Shown here in pieces: positions 15,730 to 23,324 of a DNA stretch of 49,229 bases. The DNA is from an uncultured Oscillibacter sp. (lineage in GTDB: Bacteria > Bacillota > Clostridia > Oscillospirales > Oscillospiraceae): positions 1 through 49,229 of the forward strand of contig NZ_CAJULS010000005.1 of NCBI RefSeq assembly GCF_910587525.1. Reading direction: 5' to 3'. The translations under genes were made by a program, and so were the position numbers. Under the pieces are notes generated by a model. That model had not been told where the DNA came from and ran no database searches. It was given only the letters and a program-made list of their open reading frames with translations. The stretch's first letter is position 1; every line of letters begins with the position of its first letter.

Positions 15730-17652
15730 ATGGCGGAATACAAAGCGCAGGAGCAGGATATGATCTTTGCCCTGGACATTGGCACACGCAGCATTGTCGG
15801 CGTTGTGGGACAGCCTGTGGGCGGCCGGTTTAAGGTGCTGGATATTGAGATAGCGGAGCACGGCAGCCGCGCTATGCTGGACGGTCAGATCGACAACATC
15901 CAACAGGTGGCATCCCTGGCCCGGACGGTGACGGACCGGCTGGAGAGCCGTCTGGGTATTCGCCTAGAACGGGTCGCAGTGGCGGCCGCCGGCCGTGCGT
16001 TGCGAACCCAGAGCGGCAGCTTCATTATGGATCTGACGCAGAAACAATCCATCTCCGCAGAGCAGATCAGCCGGCTGGAGGCCGGCGCCCTCTCCGCTGC
16101 GGAGGAGGCTCTGCAAATGGAGGAGGAGACCCGGCGGCAGTTCTTTATGGTGGGCTACACGGTGGCTCAGTACCGTCTGGACAATTATCCTATGATGACG
16201 CTGCTGAACCACAACGGCCAGCGGGCAGAGGCAGAGGTGGTGGCCACCTTCCTGCCCGGCGAGGTGGTGGAGAGTTTATACACTGCCATGCGGGCCGCAG
16301 GGCTCCAGGTGGCCAGCCTGACACTGGAGCCCATTGCCGCTATGAACGCCGCCATTCCGGCGGAGCTGCGGCTTTTGAATCTGGCTTTGGTGGACATCGG
16401 CGCAGGTACCACAGATATTGCCGTCTGCCGGGAAGGCAGCGTGGTGGGCTATACCATGGCCACCATTGCCGGAGATGAGATCACCGAGGCGCTGATGCGG
16501 GCTTTTCTGGTGGATTTCCAAACTGCAGAGACGATGAAGAGAACGCTGTGCCCAGGTGAGGACCTGACTTATACGGACATCTTGGGAATGGAGAACACCG
16601 TCCCCTATGAGGAGGTTCGGACCGCCATTGAGGAGCCCCTGGGCCGCCTGGCGGAGGCCATTGCCCAGCGGGTTGCTGAGGTGAACACCGCTGCGCCCTC
16701 GGCCCTGTTCCTAGCTGGCGGCGGCAGCAAGCTGGATGGATTGCGGGAGCGGGTAGCCAAATGCCTGGGCATGGATGAGCGCCGGGTGGCCATTGCCGGC
16801 AATAACTACGCCAAAAGCGCCTTTGCCGATGAGATCAATTTGGAGAATCCCGAATATGCCACGCCTTTGGGCATCGCCGTTTCCGCCGGACTGGGGCTGC
16901 TGAATGACAGTTATGTAGTCACCCTCAATGGGGAGAAGGCAAAACTCTTCCGGAGTGGAAGTCTGACGCTGCGGGATATTCTGCTGATGAACGGCTATAC
17001 CTATGCTGATATGCTGGGCAGAACTGGAAAAAACCTGAATGTCATGTTAGACGGCAGGCGTGTCCGTCTGCGGGGTGAGCCTGCTGTACCTGCCATATTG
17101 ATGGTCAACGGCGAGGAGGCGGCGATCACCTCTATTGTCAACGCAGGCGATCATATCACCTTCACCCCCGCCCGCTCTGGCGCAGATGCCGCCAGGACGC
17201 TAGGTCAGCTTTTGGGAGAGGGATATTCCGGCCGGGTACTGGTGAACAATCAGGATGTACCGCTGGATACGCCTCTGCAGCAGGGAGATGTGATCCTGAC
17301 CCTGGAGGGAGGCACACCTGCAGCGGCGCAGAGCGGGGAAAGCGGGGAGGTTCCGCCCCCTGTACCGCCGCCTGCTCCGCCGGACCCTGTGTCTGTGGAG
17401 CTTCCGGCTTCTCCCGCCGTGGTGAAGCCGGCGGAAAAGCCGAAGGGGGTACATCTCATTTTGAATGGAACGCCACTGACCCTGCCGGAGAAGGACAGCG
17501 GCCAGCCCTATTATCTGATGGACCTGCTGGAGCGGTCCGGGCTGGACTTTGACCACCTGGAGGGGCCGGTTCGTATGACAGTGAACGGTATAGAGAGCGG
17601 ATTTAGCCAGTCAGTGCGGACTGGAGATGTAATCACCATTCGGTGTGACTGA
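15730..17652 (+). CDS. FtsA-like actin-fold ATPase with C-terminal ubiquitin-like/SLBB-type extension
   Basis: This 640-residue protein has an FtsA/PilM-type actin fold in the first about 390 residues. Phosphate-1 motif is IFALDIGTRSIVGVVG, phosphate-2 motif is LALVDIGAGTTDIAVC and the adenosine motif is ALFLAGGGSKLDGL. The SHS2-like insertion typical of FtsA appears at RVAVAAAGRALRTQSG. Beyond residue 395 are three or four small beta-rich units (VTLNGEKAKLFRSGSLTL, LDGRRVRLRGEP, VHLILNGTPLTL, VRMTVNGIESGF) separated by a Pro-rich linker (about 540-565). Classical FtsA is about 420 residues and sits beside ftsZ; here there is no ftsZ and no amphipathic FtsA tail. It is probably the clostridial 'cell division FtsA domain' paralogue rather than the divisome protein. 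It forms an operon with the downstream membrane protein. Confidence 0.78.
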   Translation: MAEYKAQEQDMIFALDIGTRSIVGVVGQPVGGRFKVLDIEIAEHGSRAMLDGQIDNIQQVASLARTVTDRLESRLGIRLERVAVAAAGRALRTQSGSFIMDLTQKQSISAEQISRLEAGALSAAEEALQMEEETRRQFFMVGYTVAQYRLDNYPMMTLLNHNGQRAEAEVVATFLPGEVVESLYTAMRAAGLQVASLTLEPIAAMNAAIPAELRLLNLALVDIGAGTTDIAVCREGSVVGYTMATIAGDEITEALMRAFLVDFQTAETMKRTLCPGEDLTYTDILGMENTVPYEEVRTAIEEPLGRLAEAIAQRVAEVNTAAPSALFLAGGGSKLDGLRERVAKCLGMDERRVAIAGNNYAKSAFADEINLENPEYATPLGIAVSAGLGLLNDSYVVTLNGEKAKLFRSGSLTLRDILLMNGYTYADMLGRTGKNLNVMLDGRRVRLRGEPAVPAILMVNGEEAAITSIVNAGDHITFTPARSGADAARTLGQLLGEGYSGRVLVNNQDVPLDTPLQQGDVILTLEGGTPAAAQSGESGEVPPPVPPPAPPDPVSVELPASPAVVKPAEKPKGVHLILNGTPLTLPEKDSGQPYYLMDLLERSGLDFDHLEGPVRMTVNGIESGFSQSVRTGDVITIRCD

Positions 17653-17730
17653 CTACCGGTGCAATAACAATGACCGAGGCGGAGCGGCCCTCTAGGGGAC
17701 GCCGAAGTCCGATCCTCTGGAATTTGGAGT

Positions 17731-18777
17731 GTGAAACGATTGAAACGCGAAAAAAAAGAAAAGGCGCCAAAACCAAAAAAGGAGAAGGCGCCGAAGCCCA
17801 AGAAGGAAAAGAAGCCCCGAAAACCTAAAAAGGGCAAAAAAGGCGCCGCTCCGGAGTTGGAAAATCAGGAGGAAGGCCTTGTTGAAACCGGAAAAAAGAG
17901 CAGAAAAAAGAAACTTTTGATAATTCTATTACCCGTTTTGCTTTTGGCAGTGGGCGCAGCGGTATTCTTTTTCGTCATCCGTCCCAGGCTGGGCGGTGAA
18001 AAGCCGGAGGAGCCGCCGCCTCCGCCTGAGCCGGTGGAGCTTCCCCTCATGTACACCATAGGAGAGACCGAGGTCCATGCCCTGCCGGTGTGGGGCGAGA
18101 GCACGGTTTACCTGGAGGAGCAGGAACTGCCGCCGGAGACGCCGAAGGACCCCGGTGACGGGGAGGAAGACACTGAGGAAGAGCCGGTGGTGCCCACGGC
18201 GGTGACCTACCGTTACGAGGGCCTCAGCAGCCCCGGAACCCTGGCCTCCGTGTACACCACTCTGATGACCCTTGATGATATTGGCTTCTCCCAGGTGGAT
18301 GAGGAGCTGATCCGCATCACGGAGCCGGAGCCTTTGGCCGTGGAGGCTGGCTCCGTCTGCCTGGCGAAGAACGCTCCGGAGGACGGAAAGGCCATGTCTA
18401 TTCAGCTGGAGTGGACAGAGGAGCTCTGCACCGTCACAGCAGACCTGGTAGACGGCAGAGTGAAGAATCCTCCGGAGCCGGTGTCCCCCGCCGGTCCCAT
18501 GGGCATGTCGGCAGATCAGATGATAGACTATATGCAGTCCTTGGATCCCTCCGTCCTGGGTCTGGAGGACACCAGCATGGAGAATTATGACCTTTTGATA
18601 CAGGACGGCTCTGTGCTGATTGACGGAATTCCCTGTGTCCGGATCAATGCCTACCGGATCGACAGTCAGACCGGGACCAATGAAATCGGAGGAAACTACT
18701 TCCTCTCTCTGGACGGAAGCCATCTTTACAGGCTGGATGTGGCCAGCAACTCTGTGGAGGAGCTGGACGCTCCCTGA
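17731..18777 (+). CDS. Lys-rich single-pass membrane protein of unknown function
   Basis: I do not recognise this 348-residue protein. The cytoplasmic N-terminus (1-65) is strongly basic with imperfect repeats of KAPKPKKE and KPRKPKKGKKG. One membrane helix follows (about 70-88, LLIILLPVLLLAVGAAVFFFV), then a Pro/Glu-rich linker and an extracytoplasmic domain (about 105-348) rich in beta-prone segments. The orientation with positive charges inside is clear. It starts 78 bases after the FtsA-like gene and is probably co-expressed, so the pair may be an inner-face ATPase with a trans-envelope partner. The start is ambiguous: GTG at 17731 sits 1 base from GGAG, while an in-frame TTG at 17740 has 10-base spacing. 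Its 3' end overlaps the convergent AAA+ gene by 52 bases. Confidence 0.6.
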   Translation: MKRLKREKKEKAPKPKKEKAPKPKKEKKPRKPKKGKKGAAPELENQEEGLVETGKKSRKKKLLIILLPVLLLAVGAAVFFFVIRPRLGGEKPEEPPPPPEPVELPLMYTIGETEVHALPVWGESTVYLEEQELPPETPKDPGDGEEDTEEEPVVPTAVTYRYEGLSSPGTLASVYTTLMTLDDIGFSQVDEELIRITEPEPLAVEAGSVCLAKNAPEDGKAMSIQLEWTEELCTVTADLVDGRVKNPPEPVSPAGPMGMSADQMIDYMQSLDPSVLGLEDTSMENYDLLIQDGSVLIDGIPCVRINAYRIDSQTGTNEIGGNYFLSLDGSHLYRLDVASNSVEELDAP

Positions 18778-20138
18778 CGATCCGGAAGCAGTCGCAGCTG
18801 CCCTGGCATGCCGCTCAGGGCGAAGGCTTTCCACCCCGGGGGAACTTGAGAGAAAAGCGGGGTGAGCACCCCCTCCAATATGCTGACTGAGGAGCGCATG
18901 GAGAGGGCGTCCTGCCCCGGAGTCAGAGCTTGAACTGTGTCCGGCGCCACAGAGGTGATCTCCAGGCCGTACTCCCGGCCCAAGGCCCGGATCTGTTTGG
19001 CAGTGATGGCCCGCCGCGCGGCCTCGTCCAGCGGCCCGAAGCCAATGAGGCCGCCAAATCGGCCTGCGATCTCTGTCAATACCCCCTGGCGGACCATAGC
19101 CCGCCGCGCCTCCTCGTTTTCTTCAAAAAGCCGCTCCGCCAGTTCCGCTGGCGAGGCGGCTTTTTTTCTTGCCTCTCTTTTCTCTGGGGAAGATTCTGCG
19201 CCGGAGAAGCCCAGGCGGCGCTGTCCGCTGTCCGCTGTCAGGTCGGCATTAGTGGTGAAGACGAAGACGCACTGCCGGAAGTCCAGTTCCCGCTCTCCCC
19301 CGTCGTCCGCCCGGTGGGCAGTACATCGTCCCTCATCCAAAATGGACATGAAGACCTTTAGCACCTCCGGGTGGGCCTTTTCCAGTTCATCGAACATAAA
19401 TACGGTGCGGGGATTCCGGCGTACCGTCTCAAAGATGGGCTGGTCCTCATAGCCCACATATCCCGGTGGGGCGCCGGTGAGACGGTGGACCGAGTGAGCC
19501 TGGGTGAAGGTGTTCAGTTCTGTCCAGACAAACTGGTAGCGCTTTCCGCAGCAGCGTTCCAATGCCGGGGCCAGGGCTTTGCCCAGCTCTGATTTTCCCA
19601 CCCCGGTGGGACCGTAGAAGATCAGAGAGAGAGGCCGGGCCGGAGCCTGCTTGCCCACGTGACTGTACAACCGGAAGGCTGTGGCCTCCACAGCATACGC
19701 CTGCCCCAGCACGGCCCTGCCCAGCTCTTCCTCCAGACGGCGAAAGAGGACCGGCCAGATCTCAGAAGCGGCAGGCCGGTGTTCCGGACGGGGCAGGGGA
19801 CGGGCCCGGAATACCGATCCGCTTGGCTCCACCTCCCGCCGCAGAGACTGAAGTCGGGCGGAGAGGGCCTGGAAACTGTCAAAGCGCCAGACATTCCGGC
19901 CAAACAGCACTGTCAGCACAGGACTCTTTCCCCGGTAGGTCACCGTGGGACGCCAGTAGAGAACATAGCCCTCCCCTTGGCGGAGAAACCCCAGAGAGGT
20001 CTGCTCCGGTGTGCATCCCACGGGCATCTGGCAGTTTTGGAATTCGTAGCCCTTGCCCTGCCGGCAATGAATGTCGATGCAGGTCTTCAGAGCCTGAAAA
20101 CCTGCCGGTGAGGCGGTACACAACTGATAAAAGGTCAA
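18726..20138 (-). CDS. Orphan AAA+ ATPase of ClpA/ClpB second-domain type
   Basis: This 470-residue protein has a single AAA+ module resembling the D2 ring of ClpB/ClpA. Walker A is GPTGVGKS (176-183), the substrate-gripping pore loop is GAPPGYVGY (222-230), Walker B is VFMFDELEKAHP (about 246-257) and sensor 1 is VFTTNAD (N298). The first 110 residues are not a Clp_N repeat; they are Cys-containing and unlike known families by eye. There is no D1 domain, no ClpP-docking IGF loop that I can see and no partner peptidase nearby. It is likely a specialised unfoldase or assembly ATPase. The start is TTG at 20138, 6 bases after GGAGGA; upstream in-frame ATGs lack a ribosome site. The 3' end overlaps the convergent membrane-protein gene. 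Confidence 0.75.
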   Translation of the reverse strand: MTFYQLCTASPAGFQALKTCIDIHCRQGKGYEFQNCQMPVGCTPEQTSLGFLRQGEGYVLYWRPTVTYRGKSPVLTVLFGRNVWRFDSFQALSARLQSLRREVEPSGSVFRARPLPRPEHRPAASEIWPVLFRRLEEELGRAVLGQAYAVEATAFRLYSHVGKQAPARPLSLIFYGPTGVGKSELGKALAPALERCCGKRYQFVWTELNTFTQAHSVHRLTGAPPGYVGYEDQPIFETVRRNPRTVFMFDELEKAHPEVLKVFMSILDEGRCTAHRADDGGERELDFRQCVFVFTTNADLTADSGQRRLGFSGAESSPEKREARKKAASPAELAERLFEENEEARRAMVRQGVLTEIAGRFGGLIGFGPLDEAARRAITAKQIRALGREYGLEITSVAPDTVQALTPGQDALSMRSSVSILEGVLTPLFSQVPPGWKAFALSGMPGQLRLLPDRQGASSSSTELLATSSL

Positions 20139-20162
20139 ATTGATTCCTCCTACAGGGTAAAT

Positions 20163-20192
20163 TTGGAAATTTATACCCATTAGTATTTCCAA
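20163..20192. promoter_or_regulatory. Inverted repeat (candidate operator) before the AAA+ gene
   Basis: Perfect 8-base arms TTGGAAAT (20163-20170) and ATTTCCAA (20185-20192) are separated by 14 bases. The repeat lies 25 bases upstream of the TTG start and overlaps a poor promoter-like region on the - strand, so a dimeric regulator is plausible. Confidence 0.4.
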
Positions 20193-20228
20193 AAACCGCA
20201 GATGACAAACTGTTTTGACAACAAAAAA

Positions 20229-20260
20229 GCCGGCATGGCGCGTTTTCGCGCCATGCCGGC
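20229..20260 (-). terminator. Intrinsic terminator of the late flagellar operon
   Basis: A perfect 14-base-pair stem (20229-20242 with 20247-20260) has a TTTT loop. On the - strand it is followed by TTTTTTGT. It lies 10 bases after the YjfB stop codon and ends the flgM-to-yjfB operon. Confidence 0.92.
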
Positions 20261-20270
20261 CGATGGCCGG

Positions 20271-20447
20271 TTATGCGTAGGTGTCAATGTATTGACCCTT
20301 GGCAGGAGCATCCGGGAGCATATTCAGCAGCTCCTGGGCGGCCATCTCCATGGTGTCCATAGCCTTCCGCTCCAGAGCCGTGGAGTACTGCACAGAGAAT
20401 TGGGCTGCGCTCATACTCATAGCGGCGCTGGCAATCGAGTCCATCAT
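20271..20447 (-). CDS. Small putative motility protein, YjfB family
   Basis: This 58-residue protein begins MMDSIASAAMSMSAAQF and continues ALERKAMDTMEMAAQELLNML, matching the YjfB-type 'putative motility protein' family of about 55-65 residues: a short amphipathic helical protein with the core KAMDTxE. It is known by association with motility genes only; no biochemical role is established. The ATG pair at 20447/20444 is chosen because AGGAAGGAAG lies directly upstream inside the csrA coding end. The longer reading frame upstream would overlap csrA and lacks homology. The spacing to csrA is 4 bases, implying coupled translation. Confidence 0.85.
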   Translation of the reverse strand: MMDSIASAAMSMSAAQFSVQYSTALERKAMDTMEMAAQELLNMLPDAPAKGQYIDTYA

Positions 20448-20451
20448 GATT

Positions 20452-20730
20452 TCACACTTCCTTCCTGGGTGTTTTCGCAGACGGTGGGGTCTGGTGAGAA
20501 TGCTCCGGGCTGCCGCCGAAGAGGTCCAGCAGCTCAACCGGTGCGGTTTCGCCTGCGGCAGAATCCTGGTTGGCGGCTGTGGCGTCTACTAACTCGCTGC
20601 GCAGAATGGGCACATCCTGGGGAGCGGAGATGGCCAGACGAACGCGTCCGCCATCCACGGAGACTACCGTAATGGAGATATCTTCACCGATGACCAGAGA
20701 CTCACCGGGCTTGCGCTGTAAGATCAGCAC
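20452..20730 (-). CDS. csrA: Carbon storage/translational regulator CsrA with extended C-terminus
   Basis: CsrA dimers bind GGA-containing mRNA leaders, classically flagellin mRNA in Firmicutes, and are antagonised by FliW. The protein starts at GTG (20730) with GGGAGGAG nine bases upstream and reads LILQRKPGESLVIGEDISIT then VRLAISAPQDVPILRSEL. The RNA-contact residues L4, R6 and R44 are conserved. It has 92 residues against 61-75 usually; the extra 30 or so (AAGETAPVELLDLFGGSPEH and a basic Pro-rich end) form an unusual tail. In Bacillus the FliW-binding site lies in a C-terminal extension, so this tail may modulate that interaction. It overlaps the fliW end by 7 bases, and the order fliW-csrA is canonical. 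Confidence 0.93.
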   Translation of the reverse strand: MLILQRKPGESLVIGEDISITVVSVDGGRVRLAISAPQDVPILRSELVDATAANQDSAAGETAPVELLDLFGGSPEHSHQTPPSAKTPRKEV

Positions 20731-21179
20731 GTAGAGGCCTCCTCCCTGGAGGCAAATTCGGCCAGAGAATGCCGCATGCCATAGCGTTCTGTCTCCATAA
20801 TGATCTGGCGGGCCTCCCGGGTTCCGGGGTGGATGACCAGTGGGCATTTCAGATTCACCGTGCTGGCGGAGACGGGCTGCTTCACTGCACACATCACATA
20901 AAAGCACAGCTTTTGTATGTCCTCCACACCGAAGAGCTGCAGCTCCGCCTTACGGAGAGCGGGGGTGTAGTTCGGGCAGAGGGAGAAGGGGTCCATCACC
21001 ACAAAGGCCAGGGCCGGTGTGCCAGTGCTCTGAAGGCACAGCAGATTTTCTCCGCTGCCGTCAAAGGGCAGCAGAAGAAAGCTGTGCTCATCGTCGAAGC
21101 CAAAAAGACCGGTGGGAAAGGTAATGGTTTCGGAGAGTTCATAATCGATCTCTCCGAAATACTTTGTCTGGAGCTTCAA
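20724..21179 (-). CDS. fliW: Flagellar assembly factor FliW
   Basis: FliW (151 residues) binds flagellin or CsrA in a partner-switch that matches flagellin synthesis to export. The sequence LKLQTKYFGEIDYELSETI aligns with the FliW N-terminus, followed by PTGLFGFDDEHSFLLLP, ALAFVVMDPFSL and the VNLKCPLVIHPGTREARQII block typical of the C-terminal half. The start is TTG at 21179, seven bases after a perfect AGGAGG. An ATG at 21197 that overlaps the previous stop codon is in frame but would add residues outside the family alignment. It lies between yviE and csrA. Confidence 0.94.
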   Translation of the reverse strand: MKLQTKYFGEIDYELSETITFPTGLFGFDDEHSFLLLPFDGSGENLLCLQSTGTPALAFVVMDPFSLCPNYTPALRKAELQLFGVEDIQKLCFYVMCAVKQPVSASTVNLKCPLVIHPGTREARQIIMETERYGMRHSLAEFASREEASTC

Positions 21180-21193
21180 TGAGGAACCTCCTG

Positions 21194-21805
21194 TCATGCC
21201 TGCACGTCAATGGGCTCATAGTTGGGATCGGCGGAGGGGGGAACGTAGAGGGGGCCGCCCACATACTTGATGATGACCTCAGGCTGCTGCTTCACGGTGA
21301 TCTCAATGTCGCCGGGCACAAACTCAAATTGAGTCTGGTTGAGCCGCCAGTCGAAGTTCAGCTTATCCATTTCAAAACGAATATTCAGCTCTGCGGGGTC
21401 CCAGCTGATCTCCGGTCCAGTGGTGGGGATGAAATCCAGCCCTGGCTGCGTGTTGATGTCGGGGCTCAGAGCGGTGAAAGAGAACTGCGCCAGGGGATCG
21501 CCGCCGCCCACCTTGGCTTTGAGCAGCAGCTCGCCCTGCTGAGCATAGGTGGCTGTGGCCTCATAGGCGGCCTGCTGACCCTTCTGGGCATTCTGCTCAA
21601 TCTTCTGAGCGGCGGTGGGAGTAATGGAGCTTTGCATCTCAAAAGTGTCGATGTTCAGGCGAATGGGACGGCTTTTAATGCTCAGGCCGCCTTTGTCCCG
21701 GGAGATTTCCAAATCTGCCGTAGCATTCGCGTACTCCAGTTTGGCGCGGGAGGTCTTCATTTCGATTTCGATTGGGACACTTGTGATTTCAATGAGCTGG
21801 TTCAT
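21194..21805 (-). CDS. yviE: YviE/DUF6470-family protein
   Basis: This 203-residue protein belongs to the YviE (DUF6470) family that in Bacilli and Clostridia is encoded between flgL and fliW. It begins IEITSVPIEIEMKTSRAKLE and contains the typical PIRLNIDTFEMQSSI segment. Its beta-rich C-terminal half includes DKLNFDWRLNQTQFEFVPGD and ends at a PSADPNYEP-like tail. The molecular function is not known; conservation of position implies a role in filament or hook-associated assembly. The stop codon overlaps a possible upstream start of fliW, and the real ribosome site for fliW lies just downstream. Confidence 0.85.
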   Translation of the reverse strand: MNQLIEITSVPIEIEMKTSRAKLEYANATADLEISRDKGGLSIKSRPIRLNIDTFEMQSSITPTAAQKIEQNAQKGQQAAYEATATYAQQGELLLKAKVGGGDPLAQFSFTALSPDINTQPGLDFIPTTGPEISWDPAELNIRFEMDKLNFDWRLNQTQFEFVPGDIEITVKQQPEVIIKYVGGPLYVPPSADPNYEPIDVQA

Positions 21806-21855
21806 AAATCATGCCGAACTCCTCTCTATATCAAAATACAAAACTACAATATCAA

Positions 21856-23298
21856 TCAGGTGAAATTCATATAATCCATGAGGCTCTGGCTGAGGACGCT
21901 GTTTCCCACCTTCAGCGCGGTGTCATAGCAGTACTTGGCGAAAATGAAGTCGGAGATGGCCGCTGCCGGGTCTACGTAGTCGATGGCCTGAATCTGTTCA
22001 TTGAGCGTATAAGCGTTGCTCTCCAGCTGTTTTTGGTTGTTCTGCAGGAACTGAGACTGGGTGGTCAGCTCCGTGTAGCGGTCCTTCACCCGGAAGGAGG
22101 ACTCCTCAAAGGCGTCCACCAGGGCGTTGAACCGGGCCTCGTCCTCGGTAGTGGCAAAATCGCCGTTCTCCGGGCTGCACCGCTGGAGAATGGTGCCGAT
22201 CTCGTCAGTGATGGAGACGATATTCTTGGGGATATCAGTAAAGGTGAAGGGCTGATCAGGATGAACGACGCCTTCGTCATCGGTGTATCCGGGTACCGTA
22301 TAGGACCGGGTCTCGTGGCCGTAGCCGCCCAGGAAGTTCACCGCGTGGAGCGCTACATTATAGACGCTGGAGGTCTCCACCTGGCCGCCGTTCATGTCGT
22401 AGCCCAGGCCGATGTCCACATACTTCTTCTCGCTTTTGGAGAAATAATCCAGCTTCTCCAGGTCGGAGGGATCGTCGGAGTCCACAGGCACGCCCCGGTA
22501 GCAGAGAGTCCGGCCGGCCTTGAACTCGTCGTCAGTGGGCTCGCCGTCGCTGGTGAGGTAGCGCTTGGTGACGTTCTCGTCATAGTCGGGATTTTCCTCG
22601 GGGACCTGAGCGGCAAGATTGGAGTTATTAGTTCCCGTGCCATCCGGTTTCAGATATTGGCCGAAACCGGGGTCACCCTGGGCGGCGGCCGGATCATAAT
22701 TGGGGTTCAGCTGGGGCACCTTATTAGCGTCAGCGGCGATATTGGTTCCGACTTTGCCCCCCTGACCGTCATCCATGAGATATTTGAACGCCGCCTCACT
22801 GTCCGGCGCATACTCCGGATTAGCCTTAGGCACCCAAGTCAGAGGGACATTCAGGGCGTCCGCGCCGGAGAAGACAAAGTTGTCGCCATACCGGCCGTTC
22901 ATGAACTGGACCATGTCATTGGCGTGGGCGGTGATCTCCTGGCCCAGGGCGTTGCGGGCGGAGGCATCGGGATCGTTTATCGCCCGAAGGATGGCGAAGT
23001 AGGCCGAGCCCTCGGAGTTGGGGTCGGTGTCGATGACTTTCTCCACGCTGGTTACAGAACTGTAAGCCACGTCGAACTTGCGCACCGTGGTCTCGTTGAG
23101 GGTGTGCTGGCTGCTGGTGCGCAGATAGGACCGGCGCAGATGGAAGCTGTGAGCCGCGGTGGCGGGGTCCTCCGCGAAGGAGTTGAAAGCCCGCCCGGTC
23201 ATCACGGTGGTGATGGACTTGTTCAGAGTAAAGGTGGAGCGCTGGAGATTGTAACGGTAGCTCTTCATGGAGCCCGTGACTGTCATACGAGGAATCAT
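21856..23298 (-). CDS. flgL: Hook-filament junction protein FlgL (HAP3) with repeat insertion
   Basis: FlgL joins the hook-associated FlgK to the filament. The N-terminal flagellin-like domain reads MTVTGSMKSYRYNLQRS then MTGRAFNSFAEDPATA, and the C-terminal coiled coil includes DRYTELTTQSQFLQNNQKQL. At 480 residues it is far longer than the usual 300. The excess lies in the surface-exposed middle, where residues about 156-262 contain about three units of a Tyr/Asp/Gly/Asn-Pro repeat also found in FlgK (see repeat feature). Start ATG at 23298 follows a ribosome site (AAGGAGGG). It is 27 bases downstream of flgK. Confidence 0.93.
   Translation of the reverse strand: MIPRMTVTGSMKSYRYNLQRSTFTLNKSITTVMTGRAFNSFAEDPATAAHSFHLRRSYLRTSSQHTLNETTVRKFDVAYSSVTSVEKVIDTDPNSEGSAYFAILRAINDPDASARNALGQEITAHANDMVQFMNGRYGDNFVFSGADALNVPLTWVPKANPEYAPDSEAAFKYLMDDGQGGKVGTNIAADANKVPQLNPNYDPAAAQGDPGFGQYLKPDGTGTNNSNLAAQVPEENPDYDENVTKRYLTSDGEPTDDEFKAGRTLCYRGVPVDSDDPSDLEKLDYFSKSEKKYVDIGLGYDMNGGQVETSSVYNVALHAVNFLGGYGHETRSYTVPGYTDDEGVVHPDQPFTFTDIPKNIVSITDEIGTILQRCSPENGDFATTEDEARFNALVDAFEESSFRVKDRYTELTTQSQFLQNNQKQLESNAYTLNEQIQAIDYVDPAAAISDFIFAKYCYDTALKVGNSVLSQSLMDYMNFT
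22513..22845 (-). repeat. Protein repeat region in FlgL (YL..DG...A..V...NP.YD units)
   Basis: Encoded residues about 152-262 contain NPEYAP, then KYLMDDGQG...ADANKVPQLNPNYDP, then QYLKPDGTGTNNSNLAAQV with PEENPDYDE, then RYLTSDGEPTDDEFKAG. The unit is roughly 33-42 residues. The same unit is found in FlgK at 24375-24815 and 25044-25328. Confidence 0.75.
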
Positions 23299-23324
23299 GG
23301 GTATTCCCTCCTTCTAAACGATTA

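Noticed and set aside
17340..17450. Pro-rich segment of the FtsA-like gene as a possible frameshift or gene fusion point
   Set aside because: The frame is continuous and such linkers are normal between domains.
20452..20907. A 151-codon version of CsrA
   Set aside because: The extra N-terminal part overlaps fliW and has no homology; GTG at 20730 gives the conserved CsrA start.
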